Shown here: positions 1 through 12,500 of the stretch, piece by piece
Numbering within the stretch: position 1 is the stretch's first letter
Layout: each line of letters starts with the position of its first letter
DNA from: Cystobasidiopsis lactophilus
Lineage: Eukaryota > Basidiomycota > Agaricostilbomycetes > Agaricostilbales > Chionosphaeraceae
Length of the DNA stretch: 64,000 nucleotides
Assembly (NCBI GenBank): GCA_001599975.1
Contig: BCIO01000001.1
Location: 3,386,293 to 3,450,292 of the forward strand
Direction: 5' to 3'
Program-made: the position numbers and the translations under genes
Notes under the pieces: model-generated
Seen by the model: the letters and a program-made list of their open reading frames with translations, nothing else
Told to the model about the DNA's origin: nothing
Databases searched by the model: none

Positions 1-2301
1 GACCCAGGGTTGTCGGCAGTGAATTGAATACCGACGTAGCCTCCGCCAGGAACCTGGACGGTATCGCGACGCATAGGGTTGGACTGGTCAGCAGGAAAGG
101 GCGGGTTGATCACCGGGTCGTCTGAGAAGTAGTTGTAGGAGCGGCCGATAATTTGGAACTTGTGCCCGTGCAAATGGACTGCAGGTTCCGGGGTGTCAGC
201 ACCTCGCCGTGGCTTCGTGATTAAGAGACATACAAGGGTGCATGCCGCCGTCGGTGTTCCATAGGTAGAGCAGAACAGTCTGGCCATACCCGAGAACGAA
301 AGCATTGCCGGGAGCGGCGTAAACGTTGGGGTTGGTGGCATCAGGACCCATAGTCTGGACGGAAAGCACAGTGGGCACTTTGGGAGGGTTGAAGACGACA
401 TCGTTGAAGACGCCGCGGTTGGTGCCGTCGGAGCTACACAAGCGCGAGCCTCAGACAAGACCAATCTGCTCGAGTTGGAAGACCCACAAGGTATCGAAGG
501 TGATGGTGAGGTTGTAGGTCACATCGGGGACGGCCAGCGCTTGCGGCGCGGTCGGCACCAAGAGGGTGTCGTTGAACATGGTGTACTCCGGGATCAAGGT
601 GGATTCCGAGAATGGCGACGCTGGGTCATAGACGATAGAAGAAGTGTAGTCTGTTTATAGTGAATGAGCCTGGGCTACTTGCGACTTGGGCTGGCGAAGG
701 ACCTACTCATCCGGAGATCGTCGGGAATGGTATCAAACATGTCGGCTGCGGCGACTGGTCAGCGCCGAGTCTTTAAAGTCTCCATGGCACCGGGACGTAC
801 GGTTGAAGTCAGCATGCAGGTAGTAATTGGTATCGGTGGTGTTGAGTGCGGTCACCAGGACGCTGAAGCGCTGAGCGACACCGAGGGAAAGGTAGTCGAT
901 GGGATACTCCTCTGTGTCCACAGCATCGGCCTCAATAACGCGCATTTGATGACCGTCGATCCAGAAGTGGAACATAGCGAAGGCACTGGTGTTGATGATC
1001 CGCAGGCGATACGTCCGCCCGGGAACGAAGGTAAATTTGGCGTCGTCGTTGAAGCCGGCCAAGTACGTTTCGTTCTGGGCAAAATAGATGAGGGCAGTGT
1101 CTGGGGGCCTGGATGAGCGCCTGGGTTTCAAACTCAAAGGGAGAAGGCGCACCAGGGACCGGCTCAGCACCTGAAGCAAAAATTTGAATACCACTCGCTG
1201 CAGGTTAGACGGTCTGGAAAGCGCACCTGAGGGGTTGTACATGTTCAAGAACTGCTTAAGAAGGACCGGATGCTCGTCCTTGTACCTGAACAGAGGTGTC
1301 AACGGGATCCCGAACTGAAGCGGAAGGTGACGGACCAGTCGCCCAGGATGACCGTCAGCTCCTCGTCGTAGCTATGGACCTCTGTTTGTGGGTGGATCAA
1401 GAAAGGAGCGCGCAGGCCATCAACGTATTCGCCCTGGTAAATGTCAGCCGAAGGCGCGGTTTGGCCTCGAAAGTCCAAAGCCCACCAGAACGTGAGAATG
1501 CCACCAGTCTTTGATTCTTCGTTAGTTATCGACCACTCGATTCAAGCGCGCCACTCACAAGTTCCCGGCTCTTGATTCGCCAGAGGGATCTCATAAGTGA
1601 AGCTGGCCTGCGGGCGAACTTCTCACAAAACGGCTTTCGGAGGGCCACGGCAAAGTACCTACACCAACAGGGATACCACACTGTGAGACACCGACCGCTC
1701 CGTCGTAATAGGTCGTGTTTTGGACTGTGGACACGAGATCGCTTCAGCAAAGTTCACCTCGCCAGTGGTGTCCACTCACAGAGCATGCCATGATGATGGA
1801 TGCTGCAACCCTTGGTAAGACTGATCGTTCATTCCAGATACGGAAGAGCCGCTTACGAAGCAACTTTGTCCTGCATCCAACTCAGTAAGGACAGCCAAAT
1901 CTTCAAAATGCCGACCGACTCACCAGCTTGTTCGTAGCGTGAACACGGAGAGTGTCTGATTGGCTGACTGAGATTGGTGGTGGAGGCCATGTCCCTACAT
2001 TCGAACGAGAGTCAAGCGAGACTACCACCCGAAAAAGTCAATGTGCGCACCATTCACGCCAATGGCTCGACGCGAAAAGTCGCCTGTAAAGACAAATTTG
2101 GCCTGGGTTCACTCTGGCAACTTGCTTTCCATACCTTGAGCATTGACGTCTTCAACGTAAGTAATGTCGAACCTGGTGCAGCGAGTCTTAAGCAGTCGTC
2201 GGAATGTAAGCGCAAAAGCCGGCACACCAATAGTCCTTCACTTCGGCTGCCACCGAGACGAAAAATGGCAGGGCCGCTGCAAGGAAAGCTAGGCGTGCCA
2301 T
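1..2301 (-). CDS. FET3: Multicopper ferroxidase, FET3 family (3' end outside window)
   Basis: Cell-surface multicopper oxidase that oxidises Fe2+ to Fe3+ for uptake by the FTR1 permease. The start at 2301 gives a signal peptide (MARLAFLAAALPFFVSVAAE) followed by a typical domain 1 opening (DYWFDITYVEDVNAQ) once a short intron is removed. Copper motifs can be read across introns: SIHHHGM, WWHSHV, YVDGLRAP, and HPFHLHGHKF, which is split by an intron near 190-240. The residues linked to ferroxidase activity in yeast Fet3 appear kept: the Glu of AEPVP (near 1160-1215) and the Asp of GPDATNP (near 330-350). These argue for a ferroxidase rather than a plain laccase. At least nine short introns are visible. 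The last copper motif (HCHIxWH) and any C-terminal membrane anchor lie beyond base 1. Divergent from FTR1, the classic arrangement of this uptake pair. Confidence 0.9.
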
Positions 2302-2836
2302 GGTGGTCGATTGCCGGCGAGGAGCAAGAAGTTTTCAGGTTCCGAGCTGGAGACGGCGTCTGATTCGCTGATGATCTGATAGCTGGTGGGAAAAAAATTG
2401 ATTCGTGGAGGGCGTCTGTCCCGCCGAGAGAAACAGGGCGCGATCTAGCCGCAGCACGAGAGGGCAAACTTGGGCAACCGGACACGGGCGGAGCCAACGA
2501 AAATGTATGTAACGCGTGGCCTGGAGTCTGCTGGGATGAGCAGTTGGACCAACCAAACGCCAGGACGTCGGGCAAGGCAGGGCTTTGCTGTGGCACTATT
2601 TTCGGGCGGGCAGCCAATAGGCTTCCGATGTCTCAGGATCGAAATTGATCGCTGCCAGCGGGATAAAATCCGCCGAGTGGGCCCTTTCATCTGATTGGCC
2701 GGATAACTTTTTCATCTTGCAGGTCGAGGTCGGCAGCGAATCATTGTCCAAGGCGAATTTTCAGGCAGCCGGTTGCAAGCAAGTCCAGCTCCACCATCTT
2801 GAAGCCGCCGCACCTTCTTCAAAAAGGGCAGCAAAG
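2302..2836. promoter_or_regulatory. Shared divergent promoter of FET3 and FTR1
   Basis: This 535-base stretch separates the two start codons. It contains CCAAT at 2614-2618, an inverted CCAAT (ATTGG) at 2694-2698, GGATAA at 2661-2666 and again at 2701-2706, and TGATAG at 2378-2383. The inverted CCAAT and the second GGATAA are only two bases apart. In other fungi iron-uptake genes are controlled by GATA repressors (Fep1/Urbs1/Sre1) and by HapX with the CCAAT-binding complex, so these sites fit iron regulation. The role of each site is inferred, since short motifs like these also occur by chance. Confidence 0.5.
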
Positions 2837-4657
2837 ATGGCGAAGGACCTGTTCAGTGCAAGTTTTGGTCGTGCTCGTTTGCCGTGTGGTTCTTTGGGCT
2901 TACCGTTCTTCAATCTCTAGGTTCCGATTTTCTTCATTGTAGGCGAAAACCGAGCGCGTTCCTTGCCATGCCAGCCAGCTGAGGAGCCATACGCGCTTAT
3001 AGCTGTTCCGAGAGACCTTGGAGGCGTCAATCATCGTTTCTGTTCTGCTGGCCCTCGTCGAACAGTTGGTCAAAGGACACAGCATCCATGAAGACGACTC
3101 GGCAGTCGCCGGTTTCGAGACCAAGACGTCGTCGGGAGCCCAGGAGCTGTTGAACCTGGGCGAGCGGGAGCTTTCGCAAAAGCAGCTGGTCCGCAAGTTG
3201 CGCATCCAAGTGAGTTTCACTTGCCAGCTGGCCGCGCGTTCTTGACTGACGACGCCGCAGATCTTCGCCGGCGCTGCGACTGGCCTGTTGATAGCCCTTG
3301 CGATGTTAGCGCGCTCGTGTCCTCTTGGCCCCAGGCGGCGTTGCTCACTGCTTTTGCATTTAGTGGCGCTGCTTTCATTGCGGTATACTTCACCCAGATC
3401 AAGGACCTATGGGGTTCGTCGGAGGAGCTCTGGGAAGGCATTTTCAGTTTGATTGCGTGAGTCGCGTCGGGCGAGAAGTCGAGTGAAGCGAGAACTTACC
3501 GTACGGACAGATGCCTTATGATCTTCGTCATGTCACTCGCCATGCTCAAGATGGATCGTGCACGTGCAAAGTGGCGATATCGCTTGACTCTCGCTTTCGA
3601 GAAGCATGCTGGTCAGTGGAGTTGACCTTTTTGGATGTGGCGGTCAAACTCACAAACTGTCGTAGGGGACAAGCACCTCCGGAAGCAAGGCCTGACCTCA
3701 AAATACGCTCTCTTTCTCCTGCCCATGATCACCGTCTTGCGAGAAGGTCTCGAGGCTGTTTTCTTCTGTGAGTCGATCTTGCGCCTCGCGCCCGATGCGA
3801 GAACTCACAAGACGGGGCGCATGCAGGTGCTGGCACCACCTTGGGTGTCTCTGGCTCTTCCATTCCCATTGCCGCCATCGTCGGGTTGATCTGCGGTCTA
3901 ATCGTCGGCTTCGCCATCTACTTCTCCTCGAGAAAGATCAACATTTCCTACTTCTTGATCTTCTCCACCGCCTTCCTACTTCTGATTGGAGCCGGTCTCT
4001 TCTCCAAGTCGGTAGCAGACTTCATCCGCAACCACTTCAACAAAAAGGTTGGCGGCGATGTCGCTGAAGCTGGCAACGGTCCCGGGTCGTTCGATGTTCG
4101 CGGTGTCGTGTGGCATTTGAACTGCTGCTCTCGTAGGCACCAAGTTTCTCACACTTTGAATCCGGGATCTGACATTAAACGCAGCCGAGAACAATAACGC
4201 CGGTCAGGGGTGGACGATTTTCAATGCCATTCTGGTGAGCTCTGCCTGCGATGGCCTCCAGAACGCATTTTGCTGACGCGTAAGTTTTAGGGCTGGGACA
4301 ACACCGCCTATGTCGGCACCATCATGGCCTACGTGCTTTATTGGCGTTTGTTTCCCTCTGTCTGCCTTCAATGTGCATCGGGCTAATAAATACGTCGCAG
4401 TTGCCGTCATTGTCGCTTTGGTCTTGATGAAGTTCTACGAGGCACGTTTCGATGTCCTTCGAAGCACAAGAAGCATAGCTAACGCTCCAAAACAGGGCCG
4501 CACTACACTTCTCGGCAAGGAGTCCAAGGTTGGCCACGACCGTCGCATCCGCCGAGAAGCGAAGGCAGCCGGCACGCTCGAGAAGCACGAGTCATCAGAA
4601 GGTCATGGATCTGAGAAGGCCGCCTCGGGAGACGCGGCCACGCCAGAGCTGAAGTGA
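2837..4657 (+). CDS. FTR1: High-affinity iron permease, FTR1 family
   Basis: Plasma-membrane permease that takes Fe3+ from the FET3 oxidase. The spliced protein begins MAKDLFSVPIFFILFRETLE and carries both iron-binding REXXE motifs: RETLE at 3009-3023 and REGLE near 3739-3753. It also has the family's segments LWEGIFSLIA, GLLIALAIGAAF and AYVLYWRLF and several hydrophobic helices. Exon 1 codes for only seven residues (2837-2857). It is followed by an intron with a GC donor (GCAAGT, 2858-2920), an 18-base exon (2921-2938) and a further intron (2939-3002). About ten introns in all. The C-terminal tail (near 4500-4657) is charged and cytosolic-looking. The start was chosen because MAKD(V/L)F is the common opening of fungal FTR1 proteins. 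Divergent partner of FET3. Confidence 0.92.
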
Positions 4658-4884
4658 GGCGCGGGGAGAGAGGGTTGAACATGATGTCTGTCGTCTAGAA
4701 GCGCCAGCAAAGCAATTCAATGAACCCGACGCTCGTTTTGGGTTGTCATTGTTCACGAACAAGAGAGAAAGCGGCAGAAAAGCAGGGTGGCAAGCCAATC
4801 AGAAAACTGCCTCCCTTGGCGAGTGCTGCTCTTGTCCGGCATCGGTCTTCACCCGCTGAGCCAACACCTTGCGAAACCGGGCTC

Positions 4885-6278
4885 ATGTCAAAGTTTGCAT
4901 TGGGCCTCGAAGGCTCGGCTAACAAGCTGGGCGTGGGGGTTGTGGAGCACGCCGCCGATGGCAGCGTCAACATCCTGTCGAATGTGCGGCACACCTATGT
5001 CACGCCGCCGGGCGAAGGCTTCTTGCCCAGTGACACCGCTAAGCATCACAAGGACTGGGTGATCCAGATCGTGCAGCAGGCCGTTGAAAAGTCCGGGAAG
5101 AAGATGGAGGAGCTCGACTGCATTTGCTTCACCAAAGGGCCGGGGATGGGCGCGCCGCTCCAAACTGTGGCAATCGTGGCGAGATGCCTGGCTTTGCTGT
5201 ACAAGAAGCCGCTGGTCGGCGTCAACCATTGCGTTGGGCGTGAGTCCATTTTTCCCATTCATGCATCGCTTTCGAAGGCGCAGTTTTGCTCAAAGACCCG
5301 TTGCAGACATCGAGATGGGCCGCACCATCACAGGAGCTCAGAACCCGGTCGTGCTTTATGTTTCAGGCGGGAACACGCAGGTCATCGCCTACTGCCAGCA
5401 GCGTTATCGAATCTTTGGCGAGACGCTCGACATCGCGGTTGGCAACTGTCTGGACCGGTTTGCCCGTGTCATCGGGCTGCCCAATGATCCTGCGCCAGGC
5501 TATAATATCGAGCAGATGGCAAAGAAGTGGGTCTTGTCCTTCTCTTCCTCTTTGGCCAAAGCTCAAGTCCGTGAGCAGAGGCCAGCAACTCTTACAGCTG
5601 CCGTATTCGACCAAAGGCATGGATATTGCCCTTGGCGGGCTTTTGGCCCAAACGGAAGCCTACACCAAAGACCCGAGATTCACTGGCTACAAGCCGAAGC
5701 CGGGCAAAACTCAGCAGCAGCCGGGGCGCAAGAACGGCGTTAAGTCGACGACGCCCATCACGCCCGAGGATCTGTGCTTCTCACTACAAGAGACGGTGTA
5801 TGCCATGCTGGTGGAAATCACCGAGCGAGCTATGGCGCATATTGGGTCGAAGGAGGTTTTGATCGTCGGAGGCGTTGGCTGTGCGTTCCTCCCCTGACCC
5901 CCAATGATCGGCCGCAACTAACTGACAAATCAACGTAGGCAATGAAAGACTGCAAGAAATGATGGGCGTGATGGCCAGCGAGCGAGGCGGCCAGGTGTTT
6001 GCGACCGATGAGAGGTGAGCTAGGCTTTTTCACCTGCAGCTCAATACGAGCTGATTTTGATCTCGTGGTCTCACAGATTCTGCATCGACAACGGCATCAT
6101 GATCGCCCACGCCGGCCTACTCAGCTTCAAGACTGGCTTCGAGACGCCGATCGAGAAATCGAGTTGCACGCAAAGGTCCCGTTCCCTCTAATCTAGACAT
6201 TCAAACGGATGCTCAATGTTTCGCTGCTCTATGTACAGATTTCGAACCGATGCGGTCCTGGTTAAATGGCGCAAATAA
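4885..6278 (+). CDS. KAE1: tRNA N6-adenosine threonylcarbamoyltransferase KAE1 (KEOPS/EKC)
   Basis: Catalytic subunit of the KEOPS/EKC complex, which makes t6A37 in ANN-decoding tRNAs. From the start at 4885 ([18 protein letters not shown]) the Kae1/TsaD family motifs follow in order: [11 protein letters not shown], the metal-binding VNHCVGHIEMGR rebuilt across the intron 5240-5306, [44 protein letters not shown] and [14 protein letters not shown] reading frame stop at 6189-6191 is avoided by a last intron ending at about 6238. The final exon then reads [12 protein letters not shown], matching the usual C-terminus, with the stop at 6276-6278. Length and motifs are full. The lack of a targeting peptide suggests the cytosolic/nuclear form, not the mitochondrial Qri7 paralogue. 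Confidence 0.95.
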
Positions 6279-6359
6279 AAGCATCTAGCGAGCGTCCATT
6301 CTGGCTTCTCCCGCACAAGCGCTCCCACCGCCCTGTCGTCGGCCACTTCACCGGCCACT

Positions 6360-7393
6360 TCACCTAGGCCGATGGCCCACCACGTCCTTGGCTACGATGG
6401 CCCACATTTCGTCGGTGCCCTTGAAGACCGTCTTGAAATGGTCGTACGCTTGCCACCACCAGTTGTACACCACTTTGTACTCCTCCGCCTCTTCTATCGA
6501 CGCATTCCAGGGCTTACCCCGTATTAAATGGACGTTGGCTACGTCCTCATCCCTCCAAAGATCGGCGTGGCAAGAGCGCATGGGTTTGAGCGCATTGACG
6601 TGGTAGCCCAGCGGGACGAAGCGGTCGTGGAAGAAGAGGGCGAGGAAGTCCTGGTCTGGGAAGGTGAAGGTGCGGACGATGGGGTCGGAGAGCTTGAGGA
6701 CCATGGCGGAGAAGGTAGCGGCGGAGGGGGTGAGGACGATGAGGCCCGAGTTGAGGGCGTGAAACGTGGGCCGGGAGGTCTTGGTCACTTGGATTGGGGT
6801 GGTGCCGTGAGCGTACGTGTGCGCGCAGTTCTCTGGGATCCTAAGTGATCGCACGCGAAGGTGAGTTTATCGTTTGCGTGAGGGAAGGGAGATGAAGGCT
6901 AACCAATCGGGAGGGTAGTGGGACAGCTTGGATGGGTTGCAAGTGCACGCGTGGCTGGCGGCGATGGAGTCTGGCGGCAGGTCCATCTCTAGCAGGTCGT
7001 CCATGTTCTTGCGCACCAGCATGTCGCTGTCGAGCAACACCACCCTCTGCCAATGCCACAAACACTTTCGGTCAATTCCAATAATTGCAGCTTTGAAATG
7101 CGCTGAAAGCATACCTCATAATCCGTCAACCCAAACACAGCGAGCTTGGTCCAAGTGTCCAAGAACCGATGGTCGGCTTGGTTGAGCTGCCAGGCTTTGA
7201 CTTCCAGCGGGCGGACATGGACGACTTTCAGCCCGTTGAGGCGGAGGATGTCTTGCACGACTTCAGGCAGGGAAGGGGTGACGAACACGACGAGCTCGAA
7301 TTGGGAGTGCACGGTCCGGAGGGATTGGGCGAGGACGAGGGTGCCGGCGAGGTAGCTGGTTTGGGTGAGCAAGGTAGCGAACACCTTGGCCAT
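6360..7393 (-). CDS. GT8-family (glycogenin-like) glycosyltransferase
   Basis: Glycosyltransferase family 8 protein that would transfer sugar from a nucleotide sugar. Three exons join cleanly. Exon 1 reads MAKVFATLLTQTSYLAGTLV, a typical GT8 opening with two short elements before the donor site. Exon 2 carries the metal-binding DxD as VVLLDSDMLVRKNMDDLL. Exon 3 carries HALNSGLIVLTPS and FPDQDFLALFF, the acceptor-side motifs, and VHLIRGKPW near the C-terminus. Introns end at phase-consistent AG sites (DYE|RVVLL; W split at the second). Nearest families are glycogenin and galactinol-synthase-like enzymes. It lacks a long glycogenin C-terminal tail and has no signal peptide, so it is probably a cytosolic GT8 of unknown acceptor. 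Divergent from lipoyl synthase with 293 bases between starts. Confidence 0.85.
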
Positions 7394-7686
7394 TGCTTTC
7401 TAGTTGTATAGGATTGGACAGGGGAGCAGAAGTGTGGACAGAGGCTGGATCGGAGAGCAGGCAGGTCGAGATCGATAGTGCGCTTAATTGACCAGGAGCG
7501 GGAGTCCGGCGGCGGCAATGGCCAAATCCTTAGATCGCTGGGCGGAGGAGAGATAATATAACAGGATCCAGCACAAAGTCAATACATCATAAGGAGTTGG
7601 TGGGGCCAAACCAAGTTTGGGGTGGCGAGACTCCGAGGATGAGCACAGCGTGAATTTGCAAGTGTGGCGAGCGACAGTCAGCATCG

Positions 7687-9164
7687 ATGTCGTCCCGCCG
7701 CGCGCTGAGAGCGTTGCAGCCCATCGCCAGCAGCTCGAGATGCTACGCCACTGCAGTCGCCCCTGAGTCGACCGAGTTCAAGCGCAAGCTGGCGGCCGGC
7801 CCGTCGCTGGACGATTTCATCGCCGCTGGCCCGGACGCCCTCGTCGAGCCTGCCTCCGCCGCCAAAGAGACGGTCATCCTGGGCAAGAGTCGATCGTGCG
7901 TTGTCTCCCTACTCTAAATGAGGCTCCGGTCCAAGACACTCATCGGCATGGACTCTGCACAGAGCTCGATTGCCTTCGTACTTAAAAACGTCTGTCCCGA
8001 CATCGGCGTCTTACAACAAGATCAAGAAGGACCTCCGAGGCTTGAACTTGCACACCGTCTGCGAGGAGGCGCGCTGCCCCAACATCGGCGAGTGCTGGGG
8101 AGGCGGCAAGGAGCAGGCCACCGCCACCATCATGGTTCGTCCTTGCCCTGCCCTCATAAAGCTCTTCGATTCTGTGCTTAGAAGGCGAGCGTGCGAACAG
8201 CTAATGGGAGACACATGCACCAGAGGCTGCCGGTTTTGCGCTGTCAAAACTTCTAAAGCCCCGCCACCGCTTGACCCCATGGAGCCAGAGAACACGGCCG
8301 AAGCTGTCTCCCGCTGGGGCGTCGGCTACATCGTTATGACTACAGTAGACAGAGATGGTTCGTTGTGCCTCTCCCATTGTTCAACGAGAACTATGCTTGA
8401 GTGCTCCGAACAGACCTAGTAGACGGAGGAGCGGCGCATTTTGCAGAAACGGTTCAGAAGCTTAAGCAAAAGTGCGTTTGCTGCCTACTCCATCAGTCCT
8501 TTACCCCATTCTGATGGTCTGTTTGGCTGCGTGCAGAGCACCACAAATCCTAGTCGAAGCTCTCACCGGCGACTTTCAAGGGTCCGAAGAGCACGTCTCC
8601 CTGGTCGCCCGGTCCGGCTTGGATGTGTACGCGCACAACATGGAGACGGTGGAAGAGCGCACGCCCTTCGTCCGGGACCCCAAAGCGACGTTCCGGCAGA
8701 GCTTGAGGGTGCTCGAGGCGGCCAAGAAAGCCAAGCCGGGCATCATCACTAAGACGAGCTTAATGCTGGGTGTAGGAGAGCAGGACTACCAGGTCGAGCA
8801 GACCCTCAAAGGTTCGTTCTTGCCCTGCCACTCAAGTGCGCGACTTTTGCTCACTTCCCAGTTCGGGCAACGAACAGAGCTGCGCAAGATCGACGTCGAC
8901 GTGGTCACTTTTGGGCAATACATGCGGCCCACCAAGCGGCACATGAAGGTGTCCGAATACGTCACCCCGGAGAAATTTGCGCACTGGGCCAAGGTGGCGG
9001 AAGACATGGGCTTCCTCTACGTCGCTTCGGGCCCACTGGTGCGCAGCTCATTCAAGGCCAAGCAGCTTCTCGAGAGCGCGCTGGGCGAGAGGCTGTTGAA
9101 AGGCATGCAAGGGTCGCAGCGCATTCATAATAAGCAGGACCTCGTTCAGCCCGCCACTTTGTAA
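7687..9164 (+). CDS. LIP5: Lipoyl synthase, mitochondrial
   Basis: Radical SAM enzyme that inserts two sulfurs into protein-bound octanoate to make lipoate for pyruvate and 2-oxoglutarate dehydrogenases and the glycine cleavage system. The N-terminus ([18 protein letters not shown]) is Arg/Ser rich, as expected for mitochondrial import. Both iron-sulfur motifs are present: the auxiliary cluster [12 protein letters not shown] (near 8065-8100) and the radical SAM CxxxCxxC as CTRGCRFC (near 8215-8240). Later motifs [32 protein letters not shown] and [13 protein letters not shown] follow in family order, then [10 protein letters not shown]. About five short introns lie between them. The stop is at 9162-9164. 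Complete and apparently functional. Confidence 0.95.
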
Positions 9165-9585
9165 TTTTCTCCCTCTCTCACTCGTAATCTTGCACTCTCA
9201 TTGCCGCCCATGTTACAAGTCCTACTTTCTTCGGCCGAGTTGGAAAGGGACAAGTCTGAAAAGCAACAAGAGATTACACCTCGGTGGCGAAAAGGGAAGT
9301 CATGTACAAGAGGCTACCACCAGAGAAACCCATTTTACAATCTAGCAGAGCACAGAAGAGACAAGGGAAGACCAAAGTGCCCGCTACCAGAGAGAAGAAG
9401 ACCAGGGAGAGACTTTTTGGGGACGTCGGCCACGGCCGGTTCGCTTTTGAGAGTTTGGGGGAGCGAGATTTTGTTCTGTGAGGAGGGAAGACGATGGAGA
9501 CTGGCTTTTGACTTTTTTGAAGGTGAGAAGAAGACGGGATGGCTTTGACAAGCGTAAGGAGGTGGTGGCCGGGCTGAAGCGGCGT
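9165..9585. other. Intergenic, no gene seen
   Basis: Convergent spacer between LIP5 and the first GTPase gene. It is purine-rich on the + strand (many GAGAAG runs). Only short frames without codon or motif support are present. Confidence 0.6.
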
Positions 9586-12500
9586 TCATGGGTCGATTGG
9601 TGTGGACGCGAAGCGGTGCGTCAGGTCTCCCACAGCGTCCTCTTCAACTGACAAGTTGTCAAGAGCTTCTTGAACCGACTGGATCTTGTCCAGCTCGGTT
9701 TCGACCAAGGTGTGAAGGATGGCACGGTGGTGATCCAGTGCCCCGAAAGCCTGAACTGCCTCCTCGTCCCACAAAGCTGGAAGTTCCAACAATCAGTCAG
9801 GGACGTATGCCTCGAAGGAAGCTACGTACTAGCAAACGAAGTCTCGATCTCTTGGATAACGGAGGCGTCGAGTTCCTTGAGGTTCTTCTCGACCTCGAGG
9901 ACGATTTCGGCGAGGATCTTGGTGATTTCGTTCGCTCCCGCCACGAAGAGATCACTTCTCTTGTCCCTGACGGCGGCCACGGCTGCTTCCTTGGCATTGG
10001 CAACAAAGCCCCTCCCGCTGAGTCGAGACGCGGCGTCAAACTGGGACGCGAGCTGGCACTTGATGAACGGACGCAGAGCGCGCGACGCCTCCCTTCGCTC
10101 GAAGATCAGGCGCTGTCGACGCTGCCTTTCGTTGTAGACCATACCTTTGCTTTGAGTCAATGTCGTTGGCCAGGGCATCGAGGCCTTGGCCAACAAAGTT
10201 CTTGGCCGCATCAAGCACCTTCAGTCGAACTCTTTCGATTTGCTCCTCGCTGTCTGGCGACGCCATGATCACTTGGCGGGCGACTTCGTCGATAGCGCCT
10301 AGAATAGCTTCGCGGTAACCTGCGACTGTGCAGTCAGCATAGCGTATAATGTATGATCTTGACAAATGAATGACACTTGCCATCTGAGAAGGCGTGGGTG
10401 TAGTTCTTGGTCAGACTGGTCTCCCACAGCGCAGAGATCGGATTCATCAAAAGGGCCGCCAATTCTTTGGGAATGTCGAAGAGCTGGCCTTTGGCGCTCT
10501 CAAAGACGCCGCCGCGCCTCAGAATTCTACGCCAAAAAGTTGGTGAGCGCGACACCCCAGCGAAAGTGAGTCTCTTACGCGCGGCAGGTTGACGAACCTG
10601 ATTGGAACGTCAGCACAAATGCGACCATCCCAGACACGATGAGCTCACTTTTGACTGGGTCTAGCAGACGCTTCAATTGCTTCTCGCACGCTGCGGCAGC
10701 CGTCTTGCCCTCCGCCTTGATGATGTCGCCCAGCTTCGCCATCATGGTGGTATTCTTGGTCTTGATGAAGTCGCGGTTGGCCGTTGTGGTGGTGATGAAG
10801 TCCTTTAGAATTCGACCAAAGGCTGACTGAATTTGGGTCCTGTCAACTTCGGGTTGTTGGTCGTCCAAGACCAAGCGCAGTCCAGCGGCCCGATCCCGCA
10901 AGTCGGCCAAAATCACCTCGATCCTCTCTTTGCGCGGCACCTTTGCCAGTGCAGAGATGTGGTGGCGTAGGGCTGGCACTTCAGTGTCGTCAATGTCGAA
11001 GAAGAATTGAGACTGTGGCCAGCATGCGTTACCACAGCTTTCGCAAATGGAATGACAGAGCTCACAGCGTCGGCTCCTTTGGCACTCTGCGACATGGAGA
11101 GGTACTCTGTAGCGGAGACGCAGTAAACCGGTGGTTCAGGGACTGGGGCGGACGCCGGGTGTTCGTTCTCCGCATTGGCATCTGCAAAGCCTCGCGCTTG
11201 AGTGCATTATTCCAGACTTCAGACTGTAGACTACCTAAAAACTGAGTGCGCAGAGCGCCGAAGCCCTCGCAGAAGCCTGTAGATACTTCGTCAGAAGAAG
11301 GTCTCCTTCGTAAAAAGAGTGCCGTACCTCGTTTTAGTTTCTAGGCGAGAAAGATTAGAGGTGATACCATTGTGAAGGGAGAGGACATACTCGTCGAACT
11401 CTTTTGTTGCGGTCCTTCACGTAGAAAGCGTGCTTTGCCTTCTTCAGTCGGTCCAATTCGACAACCAAGTCGTTGCGCTCGGCTTTGAGTGGCGTCTGGC
11501 TTTGCACCAGTTCTTTCACTTGCTTGTCCATGCTTTTGATCTGGGCGCCCCGATCGTTGGACGCCCCCAGTGGAAGAGCGTCTTCTGTCTCGGGCAGCTG
11601 CCTTTCGAATTTTGGGTGGAGAATGGCGAGGCGGATCTTCTTTCGGGGTGCGTTGGGGCCAGATCTACGGTTTGTGTCAGAACTTCAGCAGTCTGAAAGC
11701 ATGATGTCCCTTACTCTGCCAAATGTTGTTCGCTGTGCTCAGGCGAATCGGCGGGATTGGGTGCCAGTTGCTGCCGCATCACATTGATCTGAGCTCTTCG
11801 AACGAGAACATCGTCCTCGATACAGCGTATCTTGGCGTCTATAGTGTCGACGGCACGTTGGGCGAGGCTGAGGTCGCTTGCGAGGTTTGGCATGGCAGCC
11901 TCCAGATCGAAGTCCTCGTCCAGGTCAGAAAATACGTCAACCTTGGTGGCTACCAAAGTGACACTGACGAACAGGTAAGAAAGTGAGCAAGAGAGCGTCA
12001 GCAGGAACCGGCGACCTACGCTTGCGATTTCCCGTCCATGAGCAATCTGTTAGCCGTCCTCAGATCGATAAAATCGGTCCGGTGGGGAAGAAACGAACTG
12101 ATGCTGAGCGTTTTCATCCAAAATTTTATGGATCGCTTGGTCATCGACAGCCCGCTTGATTTCGGAGACCAGGATGAGCCTGTCGACAGAGTGGGAGAAC
12201 TCGTGGGCAATGCGACCCCTTGCGGCATTCGCGTCGTCCCTTCCAGGCAGATCATTTAGTTTGACTCCGCGCAAAATATCAGCTTTCAGTGGCACTGCGC
12301 AATTGATCAGTTTGACATCGCTCTGCCCATAAAGCTCGGCTTGCCTTTGGCCTTCTTGATCAATGGCCAAAGGGCGGGCTCTGAGGAGTCGTCCCTGACG
12401 GACAAGCGTCGCTTGGCGCTCGCCTGGTTGGGTGCGGTCGCGACGAACTCGCCCAGCGACGCTCGCAGCTTTTGGGGGCTGCTTTCGTCCAGGAGCGAGA

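Noticed and set aside
6181-6191. Apparent KAE1 stop after CTQRSRSL
   Set aside because: Using the GT donor just after CTQR-coding bases and an acceptor near 6238 restores [12 protein letters not shown], the family's normal C-terminus.
9165-9585. Open frames downstream of LIP5
   Set aside because: Purine-rich low-complexity sequence creates long frames on both strands, with no motif and no need for a gene after the LIP5 stop.
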